DNA of 64,000 bases, from assembly GCA_963807235.1 (NCBI GenBank), contig CAWEBF010000018.1, forward strand, positions 186,001 through 250,000, given 5' to 3'. A program made the position numbers and the translations under genes. Below the pieces are notes generated by a model. The model made no database searches and was not told the DNA's origin. It was given only the letters and a program-made list of their open reading frames with translations. This document shows, piece after piece, positions 17,341-28,327 of the stretch. The stretch is from CAWEBF01 sp963807235. Lineage in GTDB: Bacteria; Acidobacteriota; Vicinamibacteria; Vicinamibacterales; UBA2999. The first letter of the stretch is position 1; each line of letters opens with the position of its first letter.

Positions 17341-17384
17341 ACGCGGTCTCTCGATTATATCGACGGCTAGAATGGTCTTCGGGC

Positions 17385-19035
17385 ATGACCCTGCACCAGT
17401 TCCTCTTCGATCGGCTGTGGGACCGCGGCGTCCGACACATCTACGGCATCCCCGGCGACTTCGCGCTGAACCTCTTCGAGGCGCTCGAGCGAGACGGCCG
17501 ATTTGCGCTGGTGCGCTTGAGCCACGAGCCCGCCGTGGGGTTCGCGGCCGATGGTGCCGCGCGTATGACCGGCGGCCTGGGCGTGTGTTGCGTGACCTAC
17601 GGCGCGGGCGGACTCAACATGGTGAATCCCGTCGCCTGTGCGTACGCGGAACAGTCGCCGCTCGTCGTGCTGTCGGGCGGCCCGGGCCGCGCGGAGAAGC
17701 GCGCGGGCCTGCACGTGCACCACGAGGTCAAGACGTTCGAGTCGCAGCTCAACGTCTACAGCGAAGTCACCGAGTACAGCGCGATTCTGGACGACCCGCG
17801 CACGGCCGCCACCCACATCACACGCGCGATCGACGTGGCGATGAAGGCCAAGCGGCCCGTGTACCTCGAGATCCCGCGCGACATGGTCACCGAAGCCATC
17901 GATCCGCCGCTCCCCGACGCCCGGCTCGAGATGCCCGTGGACGACGGGGCGGTGGGGGAGGCCGTGGCGGAGATCGCGGCGCGGGTGCGGGGCGCCGCCA
18001 GGCCGGTGCTGATTGCCGGGGTCGAGGTCCACCGGTTCCAGCTGCGCGACCACATCGTGCGGCTGGCCGAGACGTTGCAACTTCCTGTGGCGTCGTCGTT
18101 TCTGGGGCGCGGCGCGTTCCCGACGCGGCACCCGCAGTTCGTCGGCACGTACCTGGGTGTGGTCTCGCCGCCCGATCTGCGCGCGATCGTGGAGGAATCC
18201 GATTGCGTGCTGCTCGTAGGCGAGCGCATCAGCGACACCAGCCTGGGGATCTCGGCAAACCGGCTCACCGAACGCAACCTGCTCATCGTGGTGGCCCGCG
18301 ACGTCTTCATCGGCCACCACCGGTACGAGAACGTGCCAATCGATCGCGTGGTGGCCGGTCTGGAATCACACCCCGCCCTCGTGATCCCTGCGGGGACGTG
18401 GAAGACCCGTCGCGACCCCGTCCGCGCCCGAAAGCCGCAGGCCCGACGACGGCACATCGATGACGGCATCGCTCATCATCGATGTGCTGAACGAGTTCGT
18501 GGAGGCGCACCCCGAGGTGCCGCTCGTCAGCGACACCGGCGATTGCCTGTTTGCCAGCGTGGAGATCCGATCCAACGAGATCGTGGCGCCCGCCTACTAC
18601 GCCACCATGGGCTTTGCCGTCCCGGCGGCCATCGGGGTGCAGACCTCGACCGGCCGCCGGCCGCTGGTGCTCATGGGCGACGGCGCGTTCCAGATGACGG
18701 GCCCGGAAATCTCGCATGCCCCCGGTTATGGCTGCAATCCAGTGATCGTGCTGGTCAACAACACCCGGTGGGAGATGCTGCAGGCGTTCTACCCGCATGC
18801 GGGCTACAACGATACCGTCTCGTGGCCCTTCGCGAAGCTGGCGGAACTGTGGGGCGGCAATGGCTACACCGCGTCCACGGCCGGCGATCTGCGCCGGTCG
18901 CTCGCCGAGGCGTGGGCCTCGCCCCGTTTCTCGATCGTGGAAGTGCCCGTCGCCAGGGGCGACATCTCGCCCGTGCTGGCCCGCTTCGTCCAGGCGTTCA
19001 AGGAACGCGTCTATCGGCCACGCGAAAAGGCATAG
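17385..19035 (+). CDS. Thiamine-diphosphate-dependent 2-oxoacid decarboxylase, frameshifted
   Basis: About 550 aa after correction, of the pyruvate/indolepyruvate/phenylpyruvate decarboxylase family. The N-terminal domain has GIPGDFALNLFEALE, the catalytic glutamate region SHEPAVGFAADG and a His-His pair (LHVHHEVKTF) as in 2-oxoacid decarboxylases. The C-terminal domain has the ThDP motif (MGDGAFQMTGPEISHAPGYG ... VNNTRWEM). The frame changes by +1 near 18400-18425. It would convert an aromatic or aliphatic 2-oxo acid to an aldehyde; the substrate is not readable. A TAGAAT box lies just upstream of the ATG. Confidence 0.8.
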
Positions 19036-19065
19036 CCTTTGACTCGCCGGGCGAGCCGTGGCAAA

Positions 19066-19082
19066 GTAGTTAATATCACTAC
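19066..19082. promoter_or_regulatory. Short palindrome upstream of the antitoxin gene
   Basis: GTAGTTAATATCACTAC has perfect 5-nt arms around an AT-rich centre, 10 nt before the antitoxin ATG. Phd/VapB antitoxins usually bind such dyads to repress their own operon. The AT-rich centre could hold the promoter -10 element. Confidence 0.5.
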
Positions 19083-19092
19083 ATTTGGACAC

Positions 19093-19338
19093 ATGGGGAA
19101 AGCCATCTCGGCCGCGCAGGCCAATCGTGAGTTCTCGTCCGTCCTCCGGCGCGTGCGTCGCGGTCAGAGCTTTGTCGTCACGTCACACGGGCGGCCCGTG
19201 GCCAAGATCGTGCCGGTGTCCGCGGGAGACGCTGTCGCGCGATCTGCAGCCGCGGCTCTCTTTTCGCGCCTGGCGGCTGGCAGGGTGCAATCGATAGGGC
19301 GCTGGCGGCGAGAAGAACTCTACGAACGCACGCCGTGA
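19093..19338 (+). CDS. Phd/YefM-VapB family antitoxin
   Basis: An 81-aa antitoxin. The N-terminal DNA-binding part is typical (ISAAQANREFSSVLRRVRRG, then VTSHGRPVAKIVPV). The C-terminal tail (RWRREELYERTP) would wrap the toxin. ATG 19093 starts exactly at the family's conserved N-terminus; the upstream GTG/ATG options would translate the operator. Its stop overlaps the toxin start. Confidence 0.87.
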   Translation: MGKAISAAQANREFSSVLRRVRRGQSFVVTSHGRPVAKIVPVSAGDAVARSAAAALFSRLAAGRVQSIGRWRREELYERTP

Positions 19339-19790
19339 ACGTCGCCCTCGACACCAACATCCTGGCTTACGCCGAGGGCCTCAACGGGGCTCGTGCACGA
19401 GCTTCGGCCCTTCGGCTGCTGCGCGGTCTCCAGCCAGACCAGACACTCATTCCCGTGCAGGTGCTCGCGGAGCTGTTCGCCGTTCTGGTCCGAAAAGCCA
19501 ATCGCTCGCGGGCCGCGGCCGCTGCGGCCGTCTTGTCCTGGGGCGACGCGTTTCCGCTGGTCGAAACCTCCGGGGACGTGATGGTTGCCGCGACCGATCT
19601 GGCGGTGACGCACCAGCTGGGCATCTGGGACGCCATCGTGCTGTCGGCCGCCGCGGACGCGGGGTGCAGGATGTTATTGTCGGAGGACCTCCAGGACGGG
19701 TTCACGTGGCATGGGGTCACGGTTGCGAATCCTTTCGCCACGCCGCGGAACCCGCTGCTCCAAGCGATGCTCTCGTCCTCGAGGTCTTGA
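19335..19790 (+). CDS. PIN-domain ribonuclease toxin (VapC-like)
   Basis: A 151-aa PIN-domain protein. The acidic metal-binding residues are visible: D6 in ALDTNILAYAEG, the glutamate in VLAELFAVL, and the aspartates in IWDAIVLSAAADAG and LLSEDLQDG. It starts at GTG 19335, overlapping the antitoxin stop (GTGA). PIN toxins cleave RNA and are neutralised by the antitoxin. The pair sits between the decarboxylase and the coxDE genes, with no mobile-element signs. Confidence 0.88.
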   Translation: MNVALDTNILAYAEGLNGARARASALRLLRGLQPDQTLIPVQVLAELFAVLVRKANRSRAAAAAAVLSWGDAFPLVETSGDVMVAATDLAVTHQLGIWDAIVLSAAADAGCRMLLSEDLQDGFTWHGVTVANPFATPRNPLLQAMLSSSRS

Positions 19791-19798
19791 AGACGCGG

Positions 19799-20695
<897 letters not shown>

Positions 20696-20700
20696 CCACG

Positions 20701-21822
20701 GTGGTGCCGAGCGTGGACCGGCGCATCGTGGCGTTCGTCCGGTTCGCACGATCGCGTGGGCTCCAGGTGCCCGGCAACCGCGCGCTCGACGTCGTCAGCG
20801 CACTGACGCACGTTGACGCCGGCGCACGCGACGATGTCTACCATGCCTGCCGGGCGCTACTCGTGTGCCGGCGCGACGACCTGCCGATCTTCGACCGGGC
20901 CTTCCGCGACTTCTGGTCAGAAGGAGGCGAGGGCGAAGCCGCCGGCTCGATGCCGCAGGAGACGGAGTCCGGCGGCTCCGACGCCGCGGTTGGACTGGCA
21001 CAGTTCGACGACGCGGCCGGCGATTCCGTGCTCGATGACGCGCGCGACGCGATTGGCATGTGGAGCGACGTCATCCGTCTCGCCGGCAAGGATTTCGCCG
21101 AATTCACGCCCGCGGAGATGACGCAGGCGGCCCACGCGCTTGCGCGGCTGCCGTGGCAGCCGGGCTGGCGGCGCAGCCGCCGCTGGGAGGCGCGGCGGGG
21201 ACCCGTCATCGATCTGCATCGCGCCCTCAGTCACAGTGTGGCCAGCGGCGGCGAGCTGACGGAATTGCCGACGCGCCGCCGTCGCGTGCGCCCGCGGCCG
21301 CTGGTCCTGGTGTGCGACGTCAGCGGCTCGATGCAGCGCTACTCCCGCATGCTGGTGCACTTCGCCCACGCCGTGGCGCGGCGCCAGGAACGCGTCGAGG
21401 TGTTTCTGTTCTCGACGGCGTTGACGCGGGTGACGCGCGACGTGCGCGTGCGGCGGCTGAACGCCGCGGCCGGCGCCGTGGCCCGCGCCGTGCCCGACTG
21501 GTCCGGAGGCACCCGGATTGGCGCTGCGCTGCGCGACCTGCACCGGCGCTGGGGCGGGCGGGTACTCGGCCGCGGCGCCGTGGTCCTGCTGGTCTCCGAT
21601 GGCTGGGACCGCGGCGATCCCGACGAGCTCGCGCGCCAGATGTCGCGCTTGCGGCGGCGCTCGTCACGCGTGATCTGGCTGAACCCATTGCTCGGCACGC
21701 TGGACTACGCGCCATTGACGCGCGGGCTGCGCGCGGCGCTGCCGTTCGTGGACGATTTCCTGCCGGCGCGCACGCTGCGGGACGTCGCCGACCTGGCGCT
21801 ACACTTAGGCGCGCTCGGCTAG
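20701..21822 (+). CDS. coxE: VWA-domain protein, CoxE family
   Basis: A 373-aa protein whose C-terminal half is a von Willebrand A domain with an intact MIDAS motif (LVCDVSGSMQRYSRM) and downstream GGTRIGAALRDL and LLVSDGWDRGD. The N-terminal half is helical (DUF58/CoxE-like). It works with the MoxR ATPase as a metal-dependent chaperone pair for the molybdenum enzyme. It starts at GTG 20701, 5 nt after coxD. The stop lies in the second dispersed hairpin repeat. Confidence 0.87.
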   Translation: MVPSVDRRIVAFVRFARSRGLQVPGNRALDVVSALTHVDAGARDDVYHACRALLVCRRDDLPIFDRAFRDFWSEGGEGEAAGSMPQETESGGSDAAVGLAQFDDAAGDSVLDDARDAIGMWSDVIRLAGKDFAEFTPAEMTQAAHALARLPWQPGWRRSRRWEARRGPVIDLHRALSHSVASGGELTELPTRRRRVRPRPLVLVCDVSGSMQRYSRMLVHFAHAVARRQERVEVFLFSTALTRVTRDVRVRRLNAAAGAVARAVPDWSGGTRIGAALRDLHRRWGGRVLGRGAVVLLVSDGWDRGDPDELARQMSRLRRRSSRVIWLNPLLGTLDYAPLTRGLRAALPFVDDFLPARTLRDVADLALHLGALG

Positions 21823-21896
21823 CAAGGCTTCGCCACTCACCATCGAGGCTTCGCCTCGCTAGCGCAGTGTCTTCTTGCCCGCACTTCGTGCGGGCG
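21819..21896. repeat. Dispersed hairpin repeat, copy 2
   Basis: Homologous to 9594-9676: CTAGCAAGGCTTCGCC, then AGGCTTCGCCTCGCTAG, CAGTGT, TTGCCCGC. It ends in a perfect 8-bp hairpin with a TTC loop (21877-21895, GCCCGCAC/GTGCGGGC). Relative to copy 1 one stem pair changed from G-C to A-T on both sides. It overlaps the coxE stop and precedes coxG. Confidence 0.8.
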
Positions 21897-21906
21897 GGGT
21901 TTCTGA

Positions 21907-22338
21907 ATGGACATCACCGGCACTTACACCTTCAACGCGCCGCCCGAGCGGGTGTGGAATCTGCTGATGGATCCCGCGGCTCTCGCCGGGTGCATCCCCG
22001 GCTGCGAGCAGCTGGCGCCGGCCGGCGAGGACCGCTACACAGCGCGCCTGAACGTGTCGCTGGCCGCCATCACCGGCACCTACGAGGGCACGGTGATCAT
22101 CAGCGACAAGAAGCCGTTCGAGTCGTACGCCCTGACGGTTGAAGGGCAAGGCAAGCCGGGGATGGTGAAGGGCAGCGTGCGGATCACGCTGCGCCCGAGC
22201 GGCGACGGCACCGAGGTGTCGGTGGCGGGCGGCGTCCAGACCGGCGGCGTCATCGCCAGGCTGGGCCAGCGCCTGATCGGCGGCGTGTCGAAGATGATGC
22301 AGGACCGTTTCTTCGCCTGCCTGGCGACCAAGGTCTAG
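21907..22338 (+). CDS. coxG: CoxG/SRPBCC-family protein
   Basis: A 143-aa SRPBCC (START-like) domain protein that matches CoxG: ITGTYTFNAPPERVWNLLMD, then LAGCIPGCEQL and GVIARLGQRLIGG near the end. CoxG proteins help anchor or assemble CO-dehydrogenase-type enzymes at the membrane or bind hydrophobic cofactors. It is convergent with coxM, 1 nt apart. Confidence 0.85.
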   Translation: MDITGTYTFNAPPERVWNLLMDPAALAGCIPGCEQLAPAGEDRYTARLNVSLAAITGTYEGTVIISDKKPFESYALTVEGQGKPGMVKGSVRITLRPSGDGTEVSVAGGVQTGGVIARLGQRLIGGVSKMMQDRFFACLATKV

Positions 22339-22339
22339 T

Positions 22340-23200
22340 TCAGAGCGACGCTCTCTCGAGCGCCCGTTCCAGCGCGCGCTTGGTGAACACCGGGATCATC
22401 GCGCGACGATACTCCTCGCTGGCGTGGATGTCGCTGTTCACCGTCTCCAGGTCCGCGCCGGCAATCTGCGCCGCCGCCGCGATCGTTTCGGTGGTCGCCG
22501 GCTTGCCCGCCAGCGCCTGCTCGACCGGGGTCAACCGCACGCCGTGCGTGCTGGCGCCGGTCAGGCCCACGCGCGCCGATCGGATCGTGCCGCCGTCCAC
22601 CTCGAGCATCGCGGCCACGCCGACGATCGCGAAGTGCGACGCGCGCTGGTGCAGCTTGGCGTAGGCGCCCGATTGCGCCGGCGCGAACTGCACGCCGGCG
22701 ATGATCTCGTTCGGGCCCAGGTCCACGGTGAACAGGTTCTGGAAGAAGTCCGCCGCGCGGATCTTGCGCCAGCCGTTCGGGCCCTTGACGTGGATCTCCG
22801 CGTCGAGCGCCAGCATCACCGCCGGGTAGTCCGCTGCCGGATCGGCGTGGGCCAGGCTGCCGCCGAGCGTGCCGCGGTTGCGCACCTGCTGGTCGCCGAT
22901 CTCGCCGGCGGCCTCGGCCAGCATCGGGCATTGCCCCTTGAGCAGCGCTGAGGTGGCGACCTCGTGGTGCGTGGTCGCGGCGCCGATCTGGATCGCGCCG
23001 TCCTTCTCGCGCACGCCGGCCAGGTCCTTGAGCCGCCCGATGTCCACGAGCGACTTGGGCTCGCTGAGCCGCAGCTTCATCAGCGGCACCAGGCTGTGCC
23101 CGCCGGCCAGCAGCTTGGCGTCGCCGCCGGCCGCCGTCAGCTTGGCAATGGCGTCGTCGAGCGACGTGGCGCGCTGGTAGTCGAACGTCGTGGGAATCAC
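22340..23200 (-). CDS. coxM: FAD-binding medium subunit, CO dehydrogenase/xanthine dehydrogenase family
   Basis: The FAD subunit that passes electrons from the iron-sulfur subunit to quinones. Seen: the FAD motifs LLAGGHSLVPLMKLRL and GTLGGSLAHADPAADYPAV, plus QVRNRGTLGG. I chose GTG 23200, since an AGGAGG sits 6 nt upstream and the family begins at IPTTFDYQRA. An in-frame GTG at 23221 would add seven residues. About 286 aa, normal length. Last gene of the S-L-M order. Confidence 0.88.
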   Translation of the reverse strand: MIPTTFDYQRATSLDDAIAKLTAAGGDAKLLAGGHSLVPLMKLRLSEPKSLVDIGRLKDLAGVREKDGAIQIGAATTHHEVATSALLKGQCPMLAEAAGEIGDQQVRNRGTLGGSLAHADPAADYPAVMLALDAEIHVKGPNGWRKIRAADFFQNLFTVDLGPNEIIAGVQFAPAQSGAYAKLHQRASHFAIVGVAAMLEVDGGTIRSARVGLTGASTHGVRLTPVEQALAGKPATTETIAAAAQIAGADLETVNSDIHASEEYRRAMIPVFTKRALERALERASL

Positions 23201-25579
23201 GCCCGGCCTCCTGGAGGCCACGGCCTCCCTGGATGACGCGCCACAGCTTTTCCGGCCGCAGCATCATGTCGATGTGTTTGACGCCGAACGGGCTCAGCGC
23301 GTCCACGGCCGCCGAGACGATGCACGGCGTCGACCCGAGCGTCCCGGCCTCGCCGACGCCTTTGGCGCCCAGCGGATTGACCGGTGTCGGCGTCACGGTG
23401 TTGTTCAGCTCGAACATCGGGAAGTCGGTGGCGCGCGGCATCGCGTAGTCCATGAACGAGCCGGTGACGAGCTGGCCGTCCTCGTTGTAGACCACTTCCT
23501 CGATCATCGCCTGGCCGATCCCCTGGGCCAGGCCGCCGTGAATCTGGCCCTCGACGATCAGCGGGTTCACCAGGTTTCCGGCGTCATCCACGGCCACGAG
23601 CTTCAGCAGCTTGGGCTCGCCGGTGTCGCGATCGATCTCGAGCATCGAGATGTGGCACCCGAAGGGATAGGTGGCGTTGGTCGGTTCGAAGAAGGCCTCC
23701 TCGCTCAGCCCGGGTTCGAGTCCCTGTGGCAGCGGCACCGGCACGTAGGCGTACGACGCCACCTCGGCGAACGACTTGCCGGACGCCGGCGCGCCGGCCA
23801 CTGAGACGCGGCCGTTCTCGAACACGAGGTCGTCTTCGTGCGCTTCGAGCAGGGCCGCGGCGAATCTGGCCATCTTGGTCTTCACCTTGCCGCCGGCCAA
23901 ATGGATGGCCGCACCGCCCACGGCCTGCGATCGGCTGCCGAACGTGCCGATGCCCTGCTTGGCGACCGCGGTGTCGCCGTGGTGGATGGTGATGTGCTCG
24001 ATCGGCACGCCGAACTGGTCGGCGAGCATCTGCGCGAAGGTGGTCTCGTTGCCCTGGCCGTGCGGCGACGCGCCGGTGGTGGCGCTGATCCGGCCGTCGC
24101 GCTCCACGGTGACCTGCGCATGCTCCCAGCCGCCGGTGGGCAGGAGAAAGGAGGGCCCCAGCCCGCAGACCTCCACGTACATCGCCAGCCCGATGCCGAC
24201 CACGCGACCCTCTGCCCGGGCGGCGTCGCGCTCGCGTTTCAGCTGCGCCCAGTCGGCGACCTTCAGCGCGTGGTCGAGCGCCTTCTCGTAGTCGCCTGAG
24301 TCGTAGACCGCGCCCATCTGCGTCTGGTACGGGAACTGGTCCGGCTTGATGAAGTTTTTCCGCCGCACGTCGGCGGGCTCCATGCCCAGCTCGCGTGCCA
24401 GCAGGTCCATCGCGCGCTCCACGAAGTAGGTGGCTTCGGGACGGCCGGCGCCGCGATAGGCATCGGTGGGTGTCTTGTTGGTGAAGACCTCGCTCAGCGT
24501 GACCCGAATCGCCGGGATGTCGTAGGTGGCGTTGGCCATCAGCATCGTCAGCGTCGGGATCATCGCCGTGAACAGCATGTTGTAGGCGCCGACGTCGGCA
24601 ATCAGCCGCAGCTTCAGCCCCAGCACGGTGCCGTCGCGCTTCGCCGCCAGGTCCACGTAGCCGAGGATGTCGCGGCCGTGGATGGTGGCCACGAACGCCT
24701 CGGACCGGTCTTCGATCCACTTGATCGGCAGCTCCAGCTTCCGGGACAGCGCCGCCGCCACGAACTCTTCGCCGTAGACGTTGATCTTGGCGCCGAACCC
24801 ACCGCCCACTTCCGGAGCGACCGCGCGCACCTGGTCCTGGCCCATGCCGAACATCGCCGCGATGATCGACCGCAGGACGTGGGGATTCTGCGTCGACGAC
24901 CAGATGGTCATCGTGCCCTTGCCTGGCTCGAAGTGCGCCACCACGCCGCGCGGCTCCATGGCACTCGGCGCCAGGCGGTGATTGACCATGCGCTGCGAGA
25001 TCACGACGTCGGCCGCGGCGAAGGCCTTGTCGATCGCCGAGTCGTCCACCGTGCCGCCGGCCGCCCCGTGCCGCCTGGAATGCTGTCCAGCAGGAGGTTG
25101 TTCGGGAACCCCTCGTGCACGAGCGTCGGCTTGCCGGTCATGGCCAGCTCGGGATCCACCACCACCGGCAGCGGGTCGTAGGTCACCACGATGGCGTCCG
25201 CCGCATCGCGCGCCAGGTACCGATCACGTGCGACGACCACGGCCACGGGTTCGCCCGCGTAGCGGACGGTGTCTGTCGCGATCGCGCGATGCTCCGGCGA
25301 CCGGTACGGCGTGCCGACCGGCATCGGTGGGATCAGATCTACCAGTTGCGTGCCGGTGAAGACGGCTTCCACGCCTTCCATCGCCTGCGCTGCGCTGACG
25401 TCGATGGACTTGATCCGGCCGTGGGCGATGTCGCTGCGCTTGAAGGCCAGGTGGTGCATCCCGGCGATCTTCAGGTCGTCCACATAGGTGGCGCGGCCCT
25501 GGATGAGACGTGGGTCCTCGCGCCGCTTGATGCGCGAGCCGACGAGCTTCGGGAGCACGGGGGTGGGAGTGGTGGCCAT
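23197..25579 (-). CDS. coxL: Molybdenum large subunit, form II CO-dehydrogenase-like, frameshifted
   Basis: About 794 aa. It starts MATTPTPVLPKLVGSRIKRR (25579). The frame changes near 25070 (LLDSIPGGT to VDDSAIDKAFAAADVV). The active-site loop reads AYRGAGR, the form II signature, not AYXCSFR of true CO dehydrogenase. The molybdenum-ligand region GAKGVGEAG is present near the C-terminus. After RPEKLWRVIQ the frame stays open across coxM. A frame change near 23210-23240 would restore a TGA at 23197-23199 overlapping the coxM GTG. The substrate is probably an aldehyde, purine or other heterocycle rather than CO. Confidence 0.85.
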
Positions 25580-25582
25580 CGC

Positions 25583-26044
<462 letters not shown>

Positions 26045-26072
26045 GCTCGTCCTCCTTTGGCGATTCCTTTGG

Positions 26073-26798
26073 CTATTCGCCCTGGCAGATGTACTCGAAG
26101 ATCTCGCCGCCGGCGATCCAGGAGGACTTCGATTTTTCGTTGATGGTCCAGCGGATCGACCACGGGGCGGTGTAGGCGCCGGGGTCGTCGATGGTCGCTT
26201 CGTAGGTCAGCGTCCGCACGTCGGGCCTCGTGAACCGCTCGGTGAGATGCAGCCTCTCCGTGGTCGGGTAGACGCCCGCCAGCCACTGCTTCTCGTTGAA
26301 GCCCACCGTGTCCACCACCAGCGTGTCGCCGTCCCAGCGTCCGACCGAGTGGCCGAAGTAGGTGGGCCGAAGGTCGTCGCCGGTGGGATGCGGCCGCCCG
26401 TCCATGTAGATGACGCGCCAGGAGTGCGCTCCGGCGATGTTGAGGATGAAGATCCGCTGCTCCTCCGGCGCGTCCACGATTTCGAAGCCCGGCGCGTTGA
26501 AAAAGGCCGGCCCGCCGCCCGGCTGGCAGCGAACGAGCGGCGGGTGCAGGTCTGTTCGCGAGACGCGGTACGCAGCCAGGGCGCGGGCCCACGGCTGGAG
26601 CGGGATATCGGCCGCGCGCGGGCGTGCCGCCCAGCCCCGGCCGAATCTCCCAAAAGCCTTTCTGATCCGGTGTCGAGCCCAGGTTCACGCGGCCATTCGG
26701 CCACCGGGGCGTGGGAGCCGCGGCGGTCTGGCCGATCGCGAGCGAGGGCAGCAGCCAGGCCGCCAGGACGAGCGCGGTCGCGCGCGGGGGTCCGCCAT
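26073..26798 (-). CDS. Secreted hypothetical protein, frameshifted
   Basis: The pieces form one exported protein of about 240 aa. They are a signal peptide (ATALVLAAWLLPSLAIGQ), RWPNGRVNLGSTPDQKGFW, LQPWARALAAYRVSR, CQPGGGPAFFNAPGFEIVD, and the intact C-terminal part (EEQRIFILNIAGAHSWRVIYMDGR ... WSIRWTINEKSK). Frame changes lie in CG runs near 26780 and 26610. The family is common in Acidobacteria and has no known function. The same domain forms the C-terminal half of the gene at 27206-28327. Confidence 0.65.
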
Positions 26799-26801
26799 CG
26801 G

Positions 26802-27193
26802 CTACCTCATCGGGAGCTTCTGGCCGGTGGCCAGCTTCATCTGCGTCGTCGGCAACGAGCCGGCCGAGTCGCTGCCGTCCTTGGCCAGCGCGGCGCTTTC
26901 GACGGTTACCGTGTCGCCGACCTTCAGGGTGTCCCGCTTCCAGCCGCCACGCACGAGCGCATAGGGCGGGCCCATCTCGATCTTGTAGCGCTTGACCTCA
27001 CCGGCGGCCGACTTGGAATCCAGGTAGACGAAGGCGTGCGGGTTGATCCAGTCCAGCTTCGTCACGACGCCCGTGATGGTGATGACGTTGTTGGGGTCGA
27101 ACTCGGCCTCGAAGGAGTGATGGGCCGCAGCGCCACGGCGCCCAGCGCGAACCAGGCCGCCAGTGTCAGTAGACGAATCGCGTGCCCTCTCAT
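26802..27193 (-). CDS. DUF6152-type secreted protein, frameshifted
   Basis: The start MRGHAIRLLTLAAWFALGAV is a signal peptide. The mature part reads HHSFEAEFDPNNVITITGVV, TKLDWINPHAFVYLD and RGGWKRDTLKVGDTVTVE, the DUF6152 pattern. The frame changes near 27125-27140. About 130 aa. Its stop is 3 nt before the next gene. Periplasmic or secreted, function unknown. Related to the N-terminal half of the neighbouring fusion protein. Confidence 0.7.
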
Positions 27194-27205
27194 GATCGTC
27201 TCCAT

Positions 27206-28327
27206 TCAGCGTACGAAGGTGAGCTCGGGGTTGTCCTCGCAGAACGACTCTTGGATGTCTTCGTTCGGCACCCACTGCACCGTCCAGCCGCCGGTCCAGG
27301 CGCGCGTGTAGGTGCGGGGATCGTCAACCGTGACCTCGTAGCGAAGCGTGCCGAGGTTCTGGCGCGAGAAGCGCTCGACCAGGCGCAGCGCTTCGGTGTG
27401 GGGCAGCCCGCCGCTCGTAAACCAGAACCGCTCGTTGTAGCCGGTGGACTCGACCACCAGCGTGTCCTTCTCCCAGCGGCCGACCGAGGTGCCGTAGAAG
27501 GTGAGGACCGCCTCGGCGGCGGGTTCCTCGGGACGCCCGTCGGTGTGTATGACGCGCCAGTTGCGGTTGCCGCCGCCCATCAGGACAAGGATCCGGCGCA
27601 GCGCGGGTTGCTCGACGAGCTGGAAGCCGTTCGGCATGAGGAACTGCCGGGGCCCCCCGGGCGGCATGCATCGCGCGAGCGGATCGTCCTTGAGCCGCGT
27701 GCGCTGGCGGTGCAGATAGAGGGCCTTGGCCCACGGCTGCATCGGCGCGACGCGATCGGCGTCGGCGAGGTTCACCAGCAGCCCGTCGTCGTTCACCCGG
27801 ACGGGTGTGCTGGTGTTCTCCACGAGCGCCCTGGCGCTGGGAGCGCCCCAGTAGCCCTTCTGACCGGGGGCTGCGCCAAGGCGGACGCGCCCGTCGGGCC
27901 ATCGTGGGGCGGGCGCCGTGCTGGCGGCGGCACGTGTCGCGGCGCGCGCCGTGAAGAGCCGCCGGCCCGAGGCTTTCACCACGATGGAGCGCGCCAGGGC
28001 CTGCCGGCTCGTGCCGTGCGCGGGTGAAGCCTCGACCGTCACGACGTTCCCGACCTGCAGCGCGCTCCGCTTCCAGCCGCCTCGCGAGAGCTCGAGCGGG
28101 CTCGCGGTTTGAATCGCCCAGTTGACGACCACGCCGGCGGCATCACGCGCATCCACGAAGATGAAGGCATTCGGAGTGGACCACTCGATTCGGGTCACAG
28201 GCCCTTCAAGCTGAAGCTGGCGCTCCGTCTCGTAGACAGCAGACCCCGGACGCTGTGCCAGGAGCGGCGTGGACGGCACGACGCCGAGCGTTACGCCGCA
28301 CGCCAGCAGACACAGGCGCCGCATCAT
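27206..28327 (-). CDS. Secreted fusion of DUF6152-like and C-terminal domains
   Basis: A 373-aa intact protein. After a signal peptide (RRLCLLACGVTLGVVPSTPL) comes a DUF6152-like domain (VTRIEWSTPNAFIFVDARDA ... LSRGGWKRSALQVGNVVTVE, residues about 35-110). The second domain follows (RWPDGRVRLGAAPGQKGYW, CMPPGGPRQFLMPNGFQ, NRNWRVIHTDGRPEEPA, LVERFSRQNLGTLRYEVTVD). Both halves occur as separate genes immediately downstream. The start overlaps the upstream stop (28327). Function unknown. Confidence 0.78.
   Translation of the reverse strand: MMRRLCLLACGVTLGVVPSTPLLAQRPGSAVYETERQLQLEGPVTRIEWSTPNAFIFVDARDAAGVVVNWAIQTASPLELSRGGWKRSALQVGNVVTVEASPAHGTSRQALARSIVVKASGRRLFTARAATRAAASTAPAPRWPDGRVRLGAAPGQKGYWGAPSARALVENTSTPVRVNDDGLLVNLADADRVAPMQPWAKALYLHRQRTRLKDDPLARCMPPGGPRQFLMPNGFQLVEQPALRRILVLMGGGNRNWRVIHTDGRPEEPAAEAVLTFYGTSVGRWEKDTLVVESTGYNERFWFTSGGLPHTEALRLVERFSRQNLGTLRYEVTVDDPRTYTRAWTGGWTVQWVPNEDIQESFCEDNPELTFVR

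Noticed and set aside
19335..19790. PIN protein as a part of the cox system
   Set aside because: The overlap with a Phd/VapB antitoxin shows a toxin-antitoxin pair; the cox genes only lie downstream.
22335..25049. 904-aa CoxL-CoxM region protein in one frame
   Set aside because: The last 300 residues are an out-of-frame reading of coxM, whose own frame has intact FAD motifs and a Shine-Dalgarno site.
23197..25579. Bona fide (form I) CO dehydrogenase
   Set aside because: The active-site loop is AYRGAGR, not AYXCSFR, so CO oxidation should not be assumed.
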